The translations under genes were made by a program, and so were the position numbers. A DNA stretch of 64,000 nucleotides from Saxidomus purpurata (Eukaryota > Mollusca > Bivalvia > Venerida > Veneridae), in NCBI GenBank assembly GCA_022818135.1, contig JAFMSR010000002.1:48337706-48401705 (forward strand). The letters run 5' to 3'. The notes beneath the pieces are model-generated. The model made no database searches and was not told the DNA's origin. It saw only the letters and a program-made list of their open reading frames with translations. Shown in pieces: positions 62,132 to 64,000 of this stretch. Each line of letters begins with the position of its first letter. The first letter of the stretch is position 1.

Positions 62132-63451
62132 ACCAACGAATGTAACGAAACAATTTGCTGTAGTATGTGCAATTCTTTGAACGATAGTGACTTTGTGTAC
62201 TGTAAGATGTGCGGAAACAAAAGGGGTCATCATACAGTGGAAAGAAAACTCATTCAAACTCATGTTATCGATGCAATTAATTCGAGAATAGAACATTTAG
62301 ACAACATTATCAGCGCGTCAAATTATGCAAAGCAGAAGAACAGATTACAGAATGAATTAGAAATTTTTTCGTTAGATGTCAGCAAAAATCTTTATAACGC
62401 ATTGCCTGAAGATATAAGGAAGTTTCTTGTGTTCAAGGAAGCAAATGGTCGAACACAATTACACATCACAAACTGTGAGTTTAGAGGTAAACAGGGCAAA
62501 CAGTCTTGTACGTGTCCTTTAACGTTGACAGCCAAATCAGTTGATAGTTTAATCGGGAAAGTGCGGGCTTTATTCAGAGACATTGGTAGGTCAGGCGAAT
62601 GGAATGCCATCTCTCGCACTGGAAATCCGGCATCTGCAACGATTTTAAAAAAACACTTAAAAGCACTTAAGCTAGAGCAAGCATCGCACGAAGTGATTCC
62701 GAAACAAGCAATTCCGCTCATGTTCGACAAGTTAGGTTGTCTTTGTAGATACCTTACTTACTACATTTCAGTGGAAAAGGAGGTGTTTTCGAAATATCTG
62801 TTATGCAGAGACAGGGCGTATTTCTCTATACTTTGTCATTCTGGCGACAGAGCAGGTGATCTAGCACTCTTAACATTTAACAGATTGTTCAGGCTTCCTT
62901 TAGATCAAGGTTTATTAATTTCAGAAGTGGCGGGGAAAACGGTTTCCCCGGATAATCCTAAAAACACTGTTTTGTTAAAATCAGCAGACGCAGACATTTG
63001 TCCAGTTCAGCATTTACAAGATTACATGCGTTTCATTAAAGAAAATCAGATCCATGCATTGGAGGGTAACGTTTTTCGCGTTAGGAACAACTCGCCGCGC
63101 ACTATCCTAGAAAAACACGTGTCATCTAGATCGATGGCCGACCGGTTAAAAACTCATTTAACTTCCATTAATTTATACGAAGGGGAAACAGCTCACAGTG
63201 GTAGGCGAGGTTGCACGATGACGCTTAAGATGCTAGGCTTATCAGATGATTCAATCAGTAGCCACATAGGCTGGGGTTCTCCTGATATGTTGCATCATTA
63301 TGAAGGGATAAGCAATTTAACCGCTCCCGGAAACGTGGCCGAAATTTTGGCGTTGAGTGCAAAGAGAGGTCAAAGTGATCAGTTATCAAGCCTTGAGCGA
63401 ATTTCGTCTAGAGTCCTAAATGCCAGTGCTTTGGACCATTTCTCTGTGTAA
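62132..63451 (+). CDS. Tyrosine recombinase with N-terminal zinc ribbon
   Basis: Open from a splice-acceptor-like position (62132) for 439 codons plus stop. Upstream in frame there is a TAG at 62099 and no ATG; the first ATG (62165) would delete the first zinc cysteine. Numbering from 62123: zinc ribbon C13-x2-C16-x10-C27-x2-C30; recombinase catalytic R243 in SGDRAGDLALL, H358-S-G-R361, GW near 382 and the nucleophile Y393 in HHYEG. This is a complete tyrosine-recombinase set. It integrates the circular DNA intermediate in DIRS/Ngaro elements (family knowledge). Exon 1 (53985) would supply a start codon in phase 0. A non-ATG start is the alternative. No frame damage is seen. Confidence 0.85.
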   Translation, partial: TNECNETICCSMCNSLNDSDFVYCKMCGNKRGHHTVERKLIQTHVIDAINSRIEHLDNIISASNYAKQKNRLQNELEIFSLDVSKNLYNALPEDIRKFLVFKEANGRTQLHITNCEFRGKQGKQSCTCPLTLTAKSVDSLIGKVRALFRDIGRSGEWNAISRTGNPASATILKKHLKALKLEQASHEVIPKQAIPLMFDKLGCLCRYLTYYISVEKEVFSKYLLCRDRAYFSILCHSGDRAGDLALLTFNRLFRLPLDQGLLISEVAGKTVSPDNPKNTVLLKSADADICPVQHLQDYMRFIKENQIHALEGNVFRVRNNSPRTILEKHVSSRSMADRLKTHLTSINLYEGETAHSGRRGCTMTLKMLGLSDDSISSHIGWGSPDMLHHYEGISNLTAPGNVAEILALSAKRGQSDQLSSLERISSRVLNASALDHFSV

Positions 63452-63592
63452 TATACATGTATGTCATAACTTTTACGGTTCAAGGAAACAGTCACAAAGA
63501 GATGCCTCGCCTGAATTGAAACATTGCCCAATGAATGTAATTTCTATGTAATACCGATTGTGCAAACGTTAGGTCACATTCTGTATATATGG

Positions 63593-63602
63593 AATAAATA
63601 AA
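63593..63602 (+). terminator. Overlapping AATAAA polyadenylation signals
   Basis: AATAAATAAA lies 142 bp after the recombinase stop. It is a plausible 3' end signal for all transcripts of the element. Confidence 0.55.
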
Positions 63603-63610
63603 TCGTTGAA

Positions 63611-64000
63611 AAAAGTTTTTCTTGCAAACATGAATTAAATAAGTTGACCAGGATAATGAATCTTAAAAGTGTTACTTTAACGGGTTCATAATGCACAGTT
63701 ATGAAAAATAGCACACCTCATACCACGGTGTACTGGTGGTTGTCAGTTATTTCTATGGATCAGTTTATTTCTATGTTAGAGCAGGAATAATACTGGCATT
63801 TGGCGTACTTACTCTGGATATTCCTTTTTCAATTTCGTAAACATTCTTTGATAAAACCAGAGAGTAGCAAACATATCTATATCAGTTATGTGTTAGTTAT
63901 CGCCCCTTTTTAAACGTTAAAGTCATTTTACATTTCTTTACATCCATATGTTTCATAATGAGCATAAGATTATTGAGTATTGGATATTATAAGAGAATAA
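63611..64000. other. Right edge, nothing firmly recognised
   Basis: AT-rich sequence after the polyadenylation signals. It may be the 3' terminal region of the retrotransposon or flanking DNA. A weak minus-strand exon candidate (63813-63876) is discussed among the findings. Confidence 0.35.

Larger units (their letters stand above)
53609..63610 (+). mobile_element. Tyrosine-recombinase retrotransposon (Ngaro/DIRS group), nearly intact
   Basis: In order: a short exon 1 (53755), Gag with CCHC knuckle (58059), Pol with RT, RNase H and SGNH hydrolase (58820-61588), a tyrosine recombinase with zinc ribbon (62132-63451), and AATAAA signals at 63593. RT plus tyrosine recombinase and no DDE integrase defines the DIRS/Ngaro/PAT order. 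An SGNH domain and the lack of a methyltransferase favour Ngaro-like (family knowledge). The left border is taken where the 56-bp array stops. The right border is uncertain, and split direct repeats were not found by eye. It lies antisense to the PDCD2-like gene. Confidence 0.7.

Noticed and set aside
53609..64000. Split direct repeats or inverted terminal repeats expected for Ngaro/DIRS
   Set aside because: No matching A1/A2 or B1/B2 segments were found by eye between 53.6-54.0 kb and 61.6-64.0 kb. They may be short, diverged or beyond the window, so the subgroup is left open.

Overview
The window looks like nuclear DNA of a bivalve mollusc, most likely a heterodont such as a venerid clam. 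This is inferred from the AT-rich background, the metazoan-type spliced exons, the tRNA-headed SINEs with GACGTTAAA-type tails, and above all the many pearl/HINE-like elements with 140-180 bp core repeats and CCGA/CGGA microsatellites. No prokaryotic gene, rRNA, intact tRNA gene or CRISPR array was seen.

The only recognisable host gene is on the minus strand. Two exons of a PDCD2-like (PDCD2L) gene lie at 46585-46730 (zinc ribbon of the C-terminal domain) and 27233-27360 (last exon with stop). Their splice sites and reading phase match, leaving a 19.2 kb intron packed with nested repeats. Upstream exons were not found with confidence. The 5'-side intron holds a 4.6 kb array of 56-bp units (48958-53608) whose minus strand repeats a consensus splice donor in the phase this gene needs.

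Layout. 1-486: LINE 3' fragment (minus). 505-2158: small tandem-core element, a SINE, and a family A element. 3184-4853: fold-back element with 484-bp arms. 5249-5629: long homopolymers. 8872-10153: pogo/Tc1-like element with TA duplication. 10354-10599: SINE. 12541-28350: a dense patchwork of HINE-like families A, B, C, E and F inserted in each other. 30153-31290: a nearly complete family B copy. 32212-32552: mariner-like transposase pseudogene. 33110-34782: TIR element with a 9-bp duplication, inside a family C copy. 34872-44748: a six-layer nest of elements. 44743-48935: more C, G and B copies around the PDCD2L exon.

The right end (about 53609-63610) is a large tyrosine-recombinase retrotransposon of the Ngaro/DIRS group. 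It has a short exon 1, a Gag with a CCHC knuckle, a Pol with RT, RNase H and SGNH hydrolase, and a separate zinc-ribbon tyrosine recombinase. Exon 1 ends in a consensus donor in phase 0, and both the Gag exon and the recombinase exon begin at acceptors in phase 0. One leader exon could therefore feed two products by alternative splicing. A short Gag-Pol intron and an A8T slippery site add two further control points. The putative first intron carries a 42-bp in-frame array, a SINE-like relic and a hAT element with a BED-finger start. This element adjoins the 56-bp array and is probably inserted in the PDCD2L locus in antisense orientation. All family names rest on motif reading; no database search was possible.
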